Source of the DNA: Chelatococcus sp. HY11
Lineage (GTDB): Bacteria; Pseudomonadota; Alphaproteobacteria; Rhizobiales; Beijerinckiaceae
Length of the DNA stretch: 64,000 nt
NCBI RefSeq assembly: GCF_018398335.1
Contig: NZ_JAHBRX010000001.1
Location: forward strand, 4,022,001-4,086,000
Direction: 5' to 3'
Under the pieces are notes generated by a model, which was given only the letters and a program-made list of their open reading frames with translations, was not told the DNA's origin and did no database searches. Positions 43,020 through 52,058 of this stretch are shown piece by piece (within the stretch, counting starts at the first letter, position 1; each line of letters opens with the position of its first letter). Made by a program: the position numbers and the translations under genes.

Positions 43020-44402
43020 ATGTCTGACGACGACATGGATCAAAGCTTCGACACCACGGTGCTGGACAGGCCCAACAAGGCTCTGCCGCAGAATGACCGT
43101 GGATTGCCGCCGCTGAACATGGACTGGCGTCGTTCGGCGCGGCTTGGCCTGGCCGTTATCTGTATTGGTTTTGGTGGAAGCGCGGCCTGGGGGTTTGTCG
43201 CGGGGCTCGACAGCGCGGCGATAGCCGATGGCGTGGTGAGCGCCGAATCGAACAGGAAGACGGTGCAGCACTACGAGGGCGGCATCATCCGCGACATCCG
43301 GGTTCGCGACGGCGACCATGTCGAGGAAGGCCAAGTCCTGTTCGTGCTGGACGACACGCAGGCACGCGCCAATCTCGACGCGGTGCGGAACCAGCGGGCC
43401 GCGGCGCTTGCCGAGGAGGCACGCCTCGTCGCGGAGCGTGACGGCAAGGACAGTATTTCCTTCCCGCAGGAGTCCCTGGAACGCCAGAACGATACCGCCG
43501 TCCGCCGCACGATCGAGGATCAGCAGCGCGCATTCCAGGACAGGCGCGCCTTCATCAAGAACCAGGTCGATTCGCTGCAGTCGAAAGTCGGACAGGCTGA
43601 GGAGAAGCTAACCGGCTCGGAGGAAGCCAATAAGTCGGCCATCAAGCAGCTCGAGTGGATCGACAAGGAGCTTCCCGCGCTTCGTACCCTTTATGACAAG
43701 GGCCTCGTCCAGTGGCCGCGCATCACCGCGCTGGAGCGCCAGCGGGCACAAATGGAGGGCACGATCGGCCAGACCGCGGCCGCGATGGCGGAGAGCCGTC
43801 AGGCGATCGACCAGGCGAAATTCGACATGGCCCAGGTCGGCAAGGGCATGCAGCAGGAGGTCGCCCAGCGAATCATCGATGTGCGCAAGCAGCTCTCCGA
43901 CCTTGGGGAGAAATTGAAAGTCGCTGAGGATGTGATGAATCGGTTGACGGTGCTCGCACCGCAGACCGGTGTGGTGCAGGGACTGAAATTCTTCACTCGC
44001 GGCGCGGTGATCCGCCCAGGTGACGCGCTCCTCGATATCGCGCCGCTCAACGAGGCGCTCGTCATCCTGGCCCAGATCCAGCCGACGGATATGGATGTGG
44101 TACAAACGGGGCTTGAGGCGGAGGTGCGCTTTCCTTCGTTCCACCTCGGCCAGGTGCCGTTCATCATGGGGACGGTGAAAACCTTGTCCTATGATCGGCT
44201 CATCGACCAGAAGAACCAGAATTCCTATTTCGCTGCCGAAATCGTCGTGGATCCGAAGACGATCCCCGACCAGATCAAGGACAAGCTGAGGCCGGGCATG
44301 CCGGCGCAGGTGATGATCGCGACGGGCGAACGCACGCCATTCGAATATCTCACTGCGCCACTGTTCAATCGCCTCCGGAAGACGATGGTCGACGGCCACT
44401 GA
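43020..44402 (+). CDS. Type I secretion membrane-fusion protein (HlyD/PrtE type)
   Basis: The 460-residue adaptor has a cytoplasmic N-terminus (about 35 residues), one membrane helix (ARLGLAVICIGFGGSAAWGFVAG), a lipoyl/barrel segment (VSAESNRKTVQHYEGGIIRDIRVRDGDHVEEGQVLFVLDD), a long helical hairpin (about 130-290) and a C-terminal beta-barrel (VVQGLKFFTRGAVIRPGDALLDIAPLNEALVILAQIQPTDMDVVQTG ... LRPGMPAQVMIATGERT). It spans the periplasm and links the ABC protein to an outer-membrane channel. ATG 43020 follows AAAGGCG. It is 143 bases after the ABC gene. Confidence 0.93.
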   Translation: MSDDDMDQSFDTTVLDRPNKALPQNDRGLPPLNMDWRRSARLGLAVICIGFGGSAAWGFVAGLDSAAIADGVVSAESNRKTVQHYEGGIIRDIRVRDGDHVEEGQVLFVLDDTQARANLDAVRNQRAAALAEEARLVAERDGKDSISFPQESLERQNDTAVRRTIEDQQRAFQDRRAFIKNQVDSLQSKVGQAEEKLTGSEEANKSAIKQLEWIDKELPALRTLYDKGLVQWPRITALERQRAQMEGTIGQTAAAMAESRQAIDQAKFDMAQVGKGMQQEVAQRIIDVRKQLSDLGEKLKVAEDVMNRLTVLAPQTGVVQGLKFFTRGAVIRPGDALLDIAPLNEALVILAQIQPTDMDVVQTGLEAEVRFPSFHLGQVPFIMGTVKTLSYDRLIDQKNQNSYFAAEIVVDPKTIPDQIKDKLRPGMPAQVMIATGERTPFEYLTAPLFNRLRKTMVDGH

Positions 44403-44509
44403 GTGCGAGCGTTCGGGATTTGATGGTTGGCCGGACGGTGGGGCCGATGCGTCGTGCGTCAGAAGCTGCTACGAAAGCGGCATCTATCGCTGATCGCAGA
44501 GAGGCATCT

Positions 44510-45103
44510 GTGGCACGTATCGAGGGTGGAGCCATCCGCAATCACGGCAACGTCGAGGCCGTGCCGCTTGCGCTGGACGGGGTAATGCTCGTCAGAGCGC
44601 GGCGCTTTGGTGACGCGCGCGGATTCTTCACGGAGGCCTACAACCGGGCCGATTTTCTTGCTGTAGGCATCGACAGCGTGTTTGTGCAGGACAATCAGTC
44701 ATTTTCGGCGCCACGGGGCACCATCCGTGGCCTTCACTTCCAGACGCCACCTCACGCCCAGGCAAAACTTGTGCGCGTGCTGCGAGGCGCTATCCTGGAT
44801 GTCGTTGTGGACATCCGGCGGAACTCGCCCACCTTCGGGCGCCATCTCGCCGTAGAGCTCGATCATGCGGAAGGCCAGCAGCTCTTTGTCCCAGAGGGCT
44901 TCGCGCATGGCTTCTGCACTCTGACGCCGGATACGGAAGTGTTCTACAAGGTCACCGATATCTACGCCCCTCAATGTGACCGCGGTATTGCGTGGAACGA
45001 TCCGGCGCTCGGTATTGAGTGGCCCGTTGATGCAGCCGACGCGAGCCTTTCCGACAAGGATCGGCATCAGCCGTTCCTGTCCGAGGCTGAACTCGTCTTC
45101 TGA
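44510..45103 (+). CDS. rfbC: dTDP-4-dehydrorhamnose 3,5-epimerase
   Basis: The protein is 197 residues from GTG 44510, which has AGAGAGG five bases upstream and gives near-family length; ATG 44423 would add 29 residues with no site. The cupin-fold epimerase converts dTDP-4-keto-6-deoxyglucose to dTDP-4-keto-L-rhamnose. Catalytic residues are seen in the standard places: DARGFFTEAYNRADF, NQSFSAPRGTIRGLHFQTPPHAQAKLVRVLRG (catalytic His), LDVVVDIRRNSPTFG, LFVPEGFAHGFCTLTPDTEVFYKVTDIY (Tyr). It is the first gene of the rhamnose operon. Confidence 0.93.
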   Translation: MARIEGGAIRNHGNVEAVPLALDGVMLVRARRFGDARGFFTEAYNRADFLAVGIDSVFVQDNQSFSAPRGTIRGLHFQTPPHAQAKLVRVLRGAILDVVVDIRRNSPTFGRHLAVELDHAEGQQLFVPEGFAHGFCTLTPDTEVFYKVTDIYAPQCDRGIAWNDPALGIEWPVDAADASLSDKDRHQPFLSEAELVF

Positions 45104-45112
45104 GGGGCCCGC

Positions 45113-46231
45113 ATGCGTATCATCGTGACAGGCGGCGCCGGCTTCATCGGATCAGCATTGGTGCGCCATCTCGTTCTGGAGCGTGGCGCCAATGTTCTCG
45201 TCATCGATAAGCTGACTTATGCCGGCAACCGTGCTTCGTTGAGGCTGTGCGAGGGCAGGACGGGCTTTGCCTTCCTGCAGGCGGACATCGCGGACGGTTC
45301 CCGCATGCGCGCGGCCTTCAGCGAATTTGCGCCGGATGCGGTCATGCATCTCGCCGCTGAGAGCCATGTCGATCGTTCGATTGCGGGAGCGGCGCCGTTC
45401 ATCGAGACCAATATCGTCGGCACCTTCACATTGCTCGAGGCCGCGCGTGCCTATCGCGACACGCTGGCGGGCAAGGCGAAGGATGCCTTCCGGTTCCTGC
45501 ATGTCTCGACCGATGAGGTTTTCGGTTCGCTGGGTGAGAGCGGCGCTTTCTCCGAGAAGACGCCCTATGATCCGCGCTCGCCTTATTCCGCGAGCAAGGC
45601 GGCATCGGATCATCTGGCGCGCGCCTGGTGGGAGACCTATGGCCTGCCGACGATCGTCACCAACTGTTCCAACAACTACGGGCCTTACCATTTTCCCGAA
45701 AAGCTCATTCCGCTGATCATTCTCAACGCTCTGGAGGGCAGGCTGCTGCCCGTTTATGGCGATGGGGGGCATGTTCGCGACTGGCTCTTTGTGGAAGACC
45801 ATGTGCGCGCGCTCGTCGCCGCGCTGGAGCGGGGCCGGCCGGGGGAGACCTATGCGATCGGAGGCCGCAGTGAGCGCCGCAACCTCGCGGTCGTGGAGGC
45901 CGTCTGCGATATTCTTGACGGGCTGGTTCCGGACGGAGTTGGCACACGGCGCAGGCTGATCACCTTAGTGGCGGACCGCCCGGGCCATGACCGCCGCTAT
46001 GCCATCGATGCCTCGAAAATTGAGCGGGAGCTTGGCTGGCGTCCGAGCGAGAGCTTCGAGGGGGGGATAGCGCAGACGGTGCGGTGGTATCTCGATAATG
46101 AGTGGTGGTGGCGTCCCCTGCGACAGGGTGTCTATGACGGGGAGAGGCTTGGCCTCCTGTCCGGGCATGCCGCGTCTAGGTCTGCATCCTCCAGGTCCGC
46201 ATCCTCCCGGCCCACGGAAGGAGAGGGGTGA
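45113..46231 (+). CDS. rfbB: dTDP-glucose 4,6-dehydratase
   Basis: The 372-residue extended SDR has [14 protein letters not shown] at residue 7, [34 protein letters not shown], the catalytic TDEVFG (Asp-Glu) and [22 protein letters not shown] (Tyr, Lys), then [21 protein letters not shown]. It makes dTDP-4-keto-6-deoxyglucose with bound NAD. The C-terminus carries an unconserved Ser/Arg-rich extension containing a duplicated SRSAS unit. It begins nine bases after rfbC and overlaps rfbD by one base. Confidence 0.95.
   Translation: MRIIVTGGAGFIGSALVRHLVLERGANVLVIDKLTYAGNRASLRLCEGRTGFAFLQADIADGSRMRAAFSEFAPDAVMHLAAESHVDRSIAGAAPFIETNIVGTFTLLEAARAYRDTLAGKAKDAFRFLHVSTDEVFGSLGESGAFSEKTPYDPRSPYSASKAASDHLARAWWETYGLPTIVTNCSNNYGPYHFPEKLIPLIILNALEGRLLPVYGDGGHVRDWLFVEDHVRALVAALERGRPGETYAIGGRSERRNLAVVEAVCDILDGLVPDGVGTRRRLITLVADRPGHDRRYAIDASKIERELGWRPSESFEGGIAQTVRWYLDNEWWWRPLRQGVYDGERLGLLSGHAASRSASSRSASSRPTEGEG
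46178..46207. repeat. 15-bp tandem duplication in the 3' end of rfbB
   Basis: Two adjacent copies of aggtcygcatcctcc (46178-46192 and 46193-46207) differ at one base. The unit length is a multiple of three, so the frame is kept and a short RSASS element is duplicated near the C-terminus of RfbB. Confidence 0.8.
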
Positions 46232-47133
46232 TGCGGGTTCTCGTGGCGGGGGCGGGCGGACAGCTCGGCAGCGCGCTCGTCGCGGGATTGCGCGCGGCGG
46301 GTGCTGATGTCATTGCGATGGTCCGCGCAGATCTCGACCTCTCCTCACCATCGAGCTGGGGTGATCGCGTCGCGGCTGCACGGCCCGACCTCGTCGTCAA
46401 CGCGGCCGCATACACGGCCGTCGACCGGGCCGAGGATGACAGGGACGCTGCCTGGGCAGTGAATGCGGCGGGGGCGGCGGCGCTGGCGCGCGAGGCTGCG
46501 GCCTGCGATGCCGCGCTCGTGCACGTCTCGACCGATTATGTTTTCGACGGACGCAAGGGGGCCCCCTATACGGAGGAGGACGCGCCCAGTCCCACGGGTG
46601 TGTATGGAGCTTCCAAGCTTGCGGGTGAGGCGGCGGTGATGGCGTGCCATCCGCGGGCCCTGGCCCTTCGCACGGCGTGGGTCGTGTCCGCCAGCGGGCA
46701 TAATTTCCTTAAGACCATGCTGCGCCTGGGAGCAGAGCGCGAGAGCATCAGCGTCGTCGACGACCAGTGGGGCGCGCCGACATTCGCGGATGATCTGGCG
46801 GACGCCATCGTTCGCATGGCGCCGCGTCTTGTTTCGTCCGAAGCTGGGGACCCCGCCTTCGGCGTGTTTCATCTCACGGGCGCTCCCCATACGACGTGGC
46901 ATGGCTTTGCCGAGGCCATCTTTACCAAGACCGCCAAGCGCGGCCGGAAAACGCCCACGCTCCGGCCAATCGGGACGGCCGATTATCCCACACGCGCGGT
47001 TCGGCCAGCCGATTCGCGCCTTGATTGCGCGCGGATCTTGGCTGTTCATGGCATCGCAGCGGCGGATTGGCGCCTGTCCCTTGGGCGCTGCCTCGATGGG
47101 TTGCTGCTGGTTGAAGGAGACGACGGGCGATGA
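46231..47133 (+). CDS. rfbD: dTDP-4-dehydrorhamnose reductase
   Basis: The 300-residue SDR-like reductase makes dTDP-L-rhamnose. Motifs are the NADP loop [69 protein letters not shown] (catalytic Thr-Asp-Tyr and Lys) and [20 protein letters not shown] 46231 has GGAAGGAGAGG upstream; the GTG just before is unlikely. Its 3' end overlaps rfbA by four bases. Confidence 0.95.
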   Translation: MRVLVAGAGGQLGSALVAGLRAAGADVIAMVRADLDLSSPSSWGDRVAAARPDLVVNAAAYTAVDRAEDDRDAAWAVNAAGAAALAREAAACDAALVHVSTDYVFDGRKGAPYTEEDAPSPTGVYGASKLAGEAAVMACHPRALALRTAWVVSASGHNFLKTMLRLGAERESISVVDDQWGAPTFADDLADAIVRMAPRLVSSEAGDPAFGVFHLTGAPHTTWHGFAEAIFTKTAKRGRKTPTLRPIGTADYPTRAVRPADSRLDCARILAVHGIAAADWRLSLGRCLDGLLLVEGDDGR

Positions 47134-48002
47134 AGGGAATTGTTCTGGCGGGGGGGAGCGGCACGCGGCTCTATCCGGCGACGCTCGCTGTCTCGAAGCA
47201 GCTCATGCCAGTCTACGACAAGCCGATGGTGTACTATCCCCTGTCGGTCCTCATGCTCGCAGGCATCCGCGATATCCTCCTGATTTCGACGCCGCAGGAC
47301 CTGCCACTCTTTCGGCGCTTGCTTGGGGACGGCTCCCAATGGGGAATATCGCTCAGCTTTGTCGAGCAGGATGAACCACGCGGCATCGCCCATGCCTTGA
47401 TCCTTGCCGAGACCTTCATCGGCGGTGGAGATGTGGCGCTGATCCTCGGCGACAACATCTTCTATGGCCATGACCTGCCACAACAGATGGCCGATGCGCG
47501 CAAGAAGAGCACTGGTGCCTCGGTCTTTGCCTATCATGTCGCCGATCCCGAGCGTTATGGCGTCGTGGAATTCGACGCAGAGGGGCGTGCCCTGTCGATC
47601 GAAGAAAAGCCCATCAAGCCGAAGTCGGAATGGGCCGTCACGGGCTTGTATTTCTATGATGGACGGGCTTCGTCCATTGCACGTGAATTGAGGCCGTCAA
47701 AGCGTGGCGAACTCGAAATCACAGATCTGAACCAGTTTTACCTGCGCGAGGGGATGCTCCACGTGCAGCGTCTCGGCCGTGGCTACGCCTGGCTCGATAC
47801 AGGCACGCACGACAGCATGCTGGAGGCCGGCGAGTTCGTGCGGGCAATCGAAAAGCGCACCGGACAGAAGATCGCGGCGCCTGAAGAAATCGCCTATGAA
47901 CAGGGCTTTATCGATGCCGCGCAACTACGCAAGCTCGCGGGGCCTTTGCGCAAGAGCGGTTATGGCGCCTATCTCGATGGTCTCACGGGCTCTGAACCAT
48001 AA
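47130..48002 (+). CDS. rfbA: Glucose-1-phosphate thymidylyltransferase
   Basis: The 290-residue nucleotidyltransferase makes dTDP-glucose. It has [61 protein letters not shown] (metal site), [20 protein letters not shown] and [17 protein letters not shown]. Length and motifs are those of the common RmlA enzyme. It ends the rfbCBDA operon; all four rhamnose steps are present. Its stop codon overlaps the A-run of a minus-strand terminator. Confidence 0.96.
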   Translation: MKGIVLAGGSGTRLYPATLAVSKQLMPVYDKPMVYYPLSVLMLAGIRDILLISTPQDLPLFRRLLGDGSQWGISLSFVEQDEPRGIAHALILAETFIGGGDVALILGDNIFYGHDLPQQMADARKKSTGASVFAYHVADPERYGVVEFDAEGRALSIEEKPIKPKSEWAVTGLYFYDGRASSIARELRPSKRGELEITDLNQFYLREGMLHVQRLGRGYAWLDTGTHDSMLEAGEFVRAIEKRTGQKIAAPEEIAYEQGFIDAAQLRKLAGPLRKSGYGAYLDGLTGSEP

Positions 48003-48036
48003 AAAAAGTCGGGCCAGCCTGAAGACTGCGCCCGAC
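48002..48036 (-). terminator. Minus-strand terminator behind a gene remnant
   Basis: Arms gtcgggc / gcccgac (48008-48014 and 48030-48036) enclose 15 bases. A run of seven A on the plus strand (48001-48007) gives a U-tract for minus-strand transcripts. It lies 40 bases after the end of the truncated minus-strand frame described next. Confidence 0.7.
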
Positions 48037-48074
48037 AATTTCAAACTCAAGCCAGATCGTTGGAGTGAGCGGCC

Positions 48075-48197
48075 TCAGGCCGCCTCTTCCTCCTCATCGC
48101 CCCATTCGCTCCACGCAGCGCTTGGCGCACCAAGGACGGTCACGCCCTTCTTCGGAAACATCCCGGAAAAGGCGAACTGACAGCGAACGTCGAGCAT
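48075..48197 (-). pseudogene. Truncated 3' gene remnant next to the IS21 element
   Basis: About 40 residues in the minus-strand frame ending at 48075 (MLDVRCQFAFSGMFPKKGVT ... PSAAWSEWGDEEEEAA) precede a good minus-strand terminator, which suggests a genuine gene end. The frame runs into the left end of the IS21 element at about 48201, and no continuation is found beyond the right end, where galE's stop is only 13 bases away. I infer that the 5' part was lost by deletion together with the insertion. Family unrecognised. Confidence 0.45.
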
Positions 48198-48321
48198 CGG
48201 TATAAGCGGCGGTGCAAAAATCGGCCACGGTAGCGGCGGGATAGTCCCGCTTCGGGCGGCGTAAAAGCCGGCCACCTATTGTCCTTCTGCAACGAGCGCA
48301 GGAGGGTTAGGGATCTACACC

Positions 48322-49818
48322 GTGGAATTGTATCTGAAGGTCCGTCTGGCCTGCTCGGAAGGGATGAGCCGGCGTCAGGCGGCGAAGCATTTCAACATAT
48401 CGCGCGACAGCGTAGCCAAGATGCTGTCGTATTCGACCCCTCCGGGCTACCGTCGGCGGTCACCGGTCCGGCGGCCGAAGCTCGACGCGTTCGTTTCGAC
48501 CATCGATCGCTGGCTGGACGAGGACAGACAAGTGCCGCGCAAGCAACGCCATACGGCCAAGCGGGTGTTTGACCGGCTACGAGACGAATGCGGGTTCACC
48601 GGCGGCTACACGATCATCAAGGACTACATGCGTGAACGGGAACAGCGTCGCCAGGAGGTGTTCGTGCCGCTGGCGCATCCGCCAGGCCACGCGCAGGCCG
48701 ACTTCGGCGAGGCGATGGTGGTGATCGGCGGCATAGAACGGAAGGCGCGCTTCTTCGTGCTCGACCTGCCACATAGCGACGCCTGCTATGTTCGTGCCTA
48801 TCCGGCGGCGGTGTCGGAGGCCTGGGTCGATGGCCACATCCATGCGTTCGCCTTCTTCGGCGCGGTGCCGCAGTCGATCGTCTACGACAACGACCGCTGC
48901 CTGGTGGCGAAGATCCTGCCCGACGGCACGCGCAAGCGCGCGGTGCTGTTCAGCGGCTTCCTGTCTCATTACCTGATCCGGGACCGTTACGGCCGTCCCG
49001 GCAAGGGCAATGACAAGGGAAGCGTCGAGGGCCTCGTCGGCTATGCGCGGCGCAACTTCATGGTGCCGATCCCGCAGTTTGCGACATGGGATGAGTTCAA
49101 CGTCTGGCTGGAAGAGCAATGCCGCAAGCGTCAGCATGACAGACTGCGCGGCGAGAACGAGACGATCGGGGAACGGCTGCAGCGCGATCTTGCTGCCATG
49201 CATTCATTGCCGGCTTCGCCCTTCGATGCCTGCGACCAGGCCAGCGCCAAAGTGACGGCGCAGTCGCTGGTGCGCTACAAGACCAACGACTATTCGGTGC
49301 CGGTCGCCTTCGGCCATCAGGACGTCTGGGTCCGGGGCTATGTCGACGAGGTGGTGATCGGCTGCCGCGGCGATATCATCGCTCGCCATTCCCGCAGCTG
49401 GGAGCGGGAAGACGTCGTCTTCGATCCGCTGCACTACCTGCCGCTGATCGAGCAGAAGATCAATTCACTGGATCAGGCAGCGCCCTTGCAGGGTTGGGAC
49501 CTTCCCGGGGAGTTCGCCACGCTGCGCCGCCTGATGGAGGCGAGGATGAACAAGCACGGCCGGCGCGAGTATGTGCAGGTGCTGCGCCTGCTGGAAAGCT
49601 TCGAACTCGCCGATCTGCATGCGGCGGTGAAGCAGGCCCTGCATCTCGGTGCGGTCGGCTTCGACGCCGTCAAGCATCTTCTCCTGTGCCGGGTGGAGCG
49701 CCGGCCACCGAGACTGGATCTGTCCATCTACCCCTACCTGCCGAAGGCGAACGTCGAGACGACCTCGGCGAAGGCCTACATGCGTCTTCTGTCGACGAAT
49801 GCGGGAGAAGCGGCATGA
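48322..49818 (+). CDS. istA: IS21-family transposase IstA
   Basis: The 498-residue DDE transposase has an N-terminal HTH (KVRLACSEGMSRRQAAKHFNISRDSVAKML), the catalytic core with Asp in HAQADFGEAMVVIGG, Asp in SIVYDNDRCLV and Glu in KGSVEGLVGYARRNF, and a C-terminal Mu-type beta-barrel part (VRYKTNDYSVPVAFGHQDVWVRGY). All three catalytic acids are intact and no frameshift is seen, so it is probably functional. The start is read as GTG 48322 after CAGGAGGG-rich leader sequence. The stop overlaps istB. Confidence 0.93.
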   Translation: MELYLKVRLACSEGMSRRQAAKHFNISRDSVAKMLSYSTPPGYRRRSPVRRPKLDAFVSTIDRWLDEDRQVPRKQRHTAKRVFDRLRDECGFTGGYTIIKDYMREREQRRQEVFVPLAHPPGHAQADFGEAMVVIGGIERKARFFVLDLPHSDACYVRAYPAAVSEAWVDGHIHAFAFFGAVPQSIVYDNDRCLVAKILPDGTRKRAVLFSGFLSHYLIRDRYGRPGKGNDKGSVEGLVGYARRNFMVPIPQFATWDEFNVWLEEQCRKRQHDRLRGENETIGERLQRDLAAMHSLPASPFDACDQASAKVTAQSLVRYKTNDYSVPVAFGHQDVWVRGYVDEVVIGCRGDIIARHSRSWEREDVVFDPLHYLPLIEQKINSLDQAAPLQGWDLPGEFATLRRLMEARMNKHGRREYVQVLRLLESFELADLHAAVKQALHLGAVGFDAVKHLLLCRVERRPPRLDLSIYPYLPKANVETTSAKAYMRLLSTNAGEAA

Positions 49819-50573
49819 GCGCCGAAGCCCCCGAAATCCTGCTCTCCCATTACCTCAAGACCCTCAAGCTGCCGACCTTCCTGCGCGAGTATCAGAAGCT
49901 GGCCCGGCACTGCGCCACCGAGGGCGTGGATCATACCGGATATCTTGCTCGGCTCGCCGAAAGGGAGATGATCGAGCGGGATCGCCGCAAGGTCGAACGC
50001 CGCATCAAGGCGGCCAGATTCCCTGTCGTCAAAAGCCTCGACAGTTTCGACTTCGCCGCTATCCCGAAGCTCAACAGGATGCAGGTGCTGGAACTGGCAC
50101 GCTGCGAATGGATCGAGCGGCGCGAGAACGTCATCGCGCTCGGTCCCAGCGGCACGGGCAAGACCCATGTCGCCCTCGGCCTCGGCCTGGCCGCCTGTCA
50201 GAAGGGCCTGTCCGTCGGCTTCACGACAGCAGCCGCGCTGGTCAGCGAGATGATGGAGGCACGCGACGAGCGGCGATTGTTACGCTTCCAGAAGCAGATG
50301 GCCGGCTACAAGCTCCTCGTCATCGACGAACTGGGCTTCGTGCCGCTCTCCAAGACCGGCGCGGAATTGCTGTTCGAGCTGATCTCGCAACGCTACGAGC
50401 GCGGCGCAACCCTGATCACCAGCAATCTTCCCTTTGACGAATGGACCGAAACGCTGGGATCAGAACGTCTGACGGGCGCGCTGCTCGATCGCGTCACCCA
50501 CCACGTCAATATCCTCGAGATGAACGGCGAAAGCTATCGCCTCGCCCAAAGCCGTGCCCGAAAGGCCGGCTGA
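49815..50573 (+). CDS. istB: IS21-family helper ATPase IstB
   Basis: The 252-residue AAA+ protein assists IstA in target choice. It has LLSHYLKTLKLPTFLREYQKLAR at the N-terminus, Walker A ALGPSGTGKTHVALGLGLAA, Walker B KLLVIDELGFVPLSKTGAELLFELIS and TSNLPFDEWTETLGSERLTGALLDRVTHH. The ATG is the ATGA overlap with istA. Intact. Confidence 0.95.
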   Translation: MSAEAPEILLSHYLKTLKLPTFLREYQKLARHCATEGVDHTGYLARLAEREMIERDRRKVERRIKAARFPVVKSLDSFDFAAIPKLNRMQVLELARCEWIERRENVIALGPSGTGKTHVALGLGLAACQKGLSVGFTTAAALVSEMMEARDERRLLRFQKQMAGYKLLVIDELGFVPLSKTGAELLFELISQRYERGATLITSNLPFDEWTETLGSERLTGALLDRVTHHVNILEMNGESYRLAQSRARKAG

Positions 50574-50722
50574 AACCCCTCTCAAAAATGGCCGACGCTG
50601 CAAGCGGGAAACTCTGGTCGGGCTACGCCCTCCCGACGTTCCCCGCTTGCACCGCTAAGTGGCCTACTTTTACGCCGCCCTGTGGCCTGATTTTGCTCCG
50701 CCGTTGACACAGCAGCCACCGG

Positions 50723-51712
50723 TCAGGTCGTCGCGCGGTCCGCCAGGCCTCTTTCCCAGGCAAGTGCCTGCGAGACAATCATGTCTAGGTTCTGGAATTG
50801 TGGGTTCCAATCAAGGGTCGACTTGATTTTCGCGACTTCCGCGACGATCGCGGCCGGATCGCCGGCCCGTCGCGGGCTGAGCACCACGGGGATATCCACC
50901 CCGCTGACGCGTTTGACCGCTTCAACGACCTCAAGCACAGAATATCCGCGCCCGTATCCGCAGTTCAACGTGAGATTATCTCCGCCCGCACGCAGATGAT
51001 CCAATGCCGCGACATGTGCCTGCGCGAGATCGCTGACCTGGACATAGTCGCGCAGGCACGAGCCGTCCGGCGTGTCATAGTCCGTGCCGAAAACCTCAAG
51101 CCGCGGGCGCAGGCCAAGCGCGGCTTGGCAGGCGACCTTGATCAGATGGGTCGCGGCGGGTGTCGATTGGCCTGTCCGGCCGCCCGGATCGGCGCCGGCC
51201 ACATTGAAATAGCGCAGGACGACATACTTAAGCCCATGGGCGAAGGCCGTATCCTGCAACATCCACTCGCTCATCAGCTTCGAACGCCCGTAGGGCGAGA
51301 CCGGCTGCAGCGGCACATCCTCGGGGACAGGCATGACAGGCGGGTTGCCGTAGACAGCCGCGGTGGACGAAAAAATGAAGCTTTCCACGCCGTTGCGTAC
51401 GGCCGAGGCGAGAAGGCTGCGGGTCTTGGCGGTGTTGCCGAGATAATAGCCCAGGGGATCGGCCACCGATTCGGGTACAACAATCCTGGCCGCGAAATGG
51501 GCGATGGCCGTGACGCCGTGGTCCTTGATCGTCTTGTCGAGGAGTGCGTCGTCCGCAACGTCGCCAACCACGAGGGGCACATCTTCGGGGAGCGCCCAGC
51601 GGAAGCCCGTCGACAAGTTGTCCAGGACAACGACGTCGTCGCCCTGGTCCCGAAGAGCCAAAACCATGTGGCTTCCGATATAGCCTGCCCCGCCAGTGAC
51701 GAGAACGCTCAT
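50723..51712 (-). CDS. galE: UDP-glucose 4-epimerase
   Basis: The 329-residue extended SDR interconverts UDP-glucose and UDP-galactose. It has VTGGAGYIGSHMVLALRDQGDDVVVLDNLS, HFAARIVVPESVADPLGYYLGN, the catalytic SSTAAVYGNP and YGRSKLMSEWMLQD, and LRYFNVAGADPGGRTGQS. ATG 51712 has AGAGGAAG upstream and gives the family N-terminus; longer readings are not needed. It lies beyond the IS21 element and is divergent from galU, so both supply UDP-sugars for surface glycans. Confidence 0.93.
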   Translation of the reverse strand: MSVLVTGGAGYIGSHMVLALRDQGDDVVVLDNLSTGFRWALPEDVPLVVGDVADDALLDKTIKDHGVTAIAHFAARIVVPESVADPLGYYLGNTAKTRSLLASAVRNGVESFIFSSTAAVYGNPPVMPVPEDVPLQPVSPYGRSKLMSEWMLQDTAFAHGLKYVVLRYFNVAGADPGGRTGQSTPAATHLIKVACQAALGLRPRLEVFGTDYDTPDGSCLRDYVQVSDLAQAHVAALDHLRAGGDNLTLNCGYGRGYSVLEVVEAVKRVSGVDIPVVLSPRRAGDPAAIVAEVAKIKSTLDWNPQFQNLDMIVSQALAWERGLADRATT

Positions 51713-51745
51713 GCCGATCTTCCTCTTGAACAGCCTGGGGGCCAT

Positions 51746-52058
51746 TCTCTAGCAATAAATGGTCCGGGAGAGAATGCGGGACGGCCAGCCCTCCCTCCCC
51801 AAGTTGCGTATCATAGCTAACACGTCTGTCATGCTCTTGTGCAATTGCGAAATATATTTTTGTATATCGACCGTTCGATCGCTACACGAGCGCTTATCGA
51901 TCACCCCGTGCGCCATGGGCTGCGGGAGGCGTTAAGTTCTGGTGAGCTTAGTGGCAGATCACGAGATGTGGCGTAACGTGGAAGATTACGCCATGCGGGG
52001 GGAGCGCTTCAGCTTGCATGTTGATCAGCCCATTCCTATGGAGTTTAACGAAGCGCCT
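51746..52058. other. galE-galU intergenic region
   Basis: About 300 bases between two divergent starts. It contains an AT-rich stretch (aatatatttttgtatatcg, about 51849-51867), likely part of a promoter, and a short inverted repeat atcgaccgttcgat (51864-51877). An in-frame GTG at 51942 would extend GalU by 39 residues of poor composition and is not favoured. Confidence 0.4.

Larger units (their letters stand above)
48201..50709 (+). mobile_element. IS21-family insertion sequence
   Basis: The element is about 2.5 kb and holds istA and istB with overlapping ends. Its ends are inverted copies of a repeat: left GCGGTGCAAAAATCGGCCAC (48209-48228), right (reverse strand, inward from 50709) CGGAGCAAAATCAGGCCAC. 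Each is followed by a second related block, GGCGGCGTAAAAG..GGCCAC (48255-48275 left; 50657-50680 right). Multiple terminal repeats are typical of IS21. The outer limits are set by matching the two ends and are good to a few bases. I found no clear target-site duplication. Confidence 0.88.
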
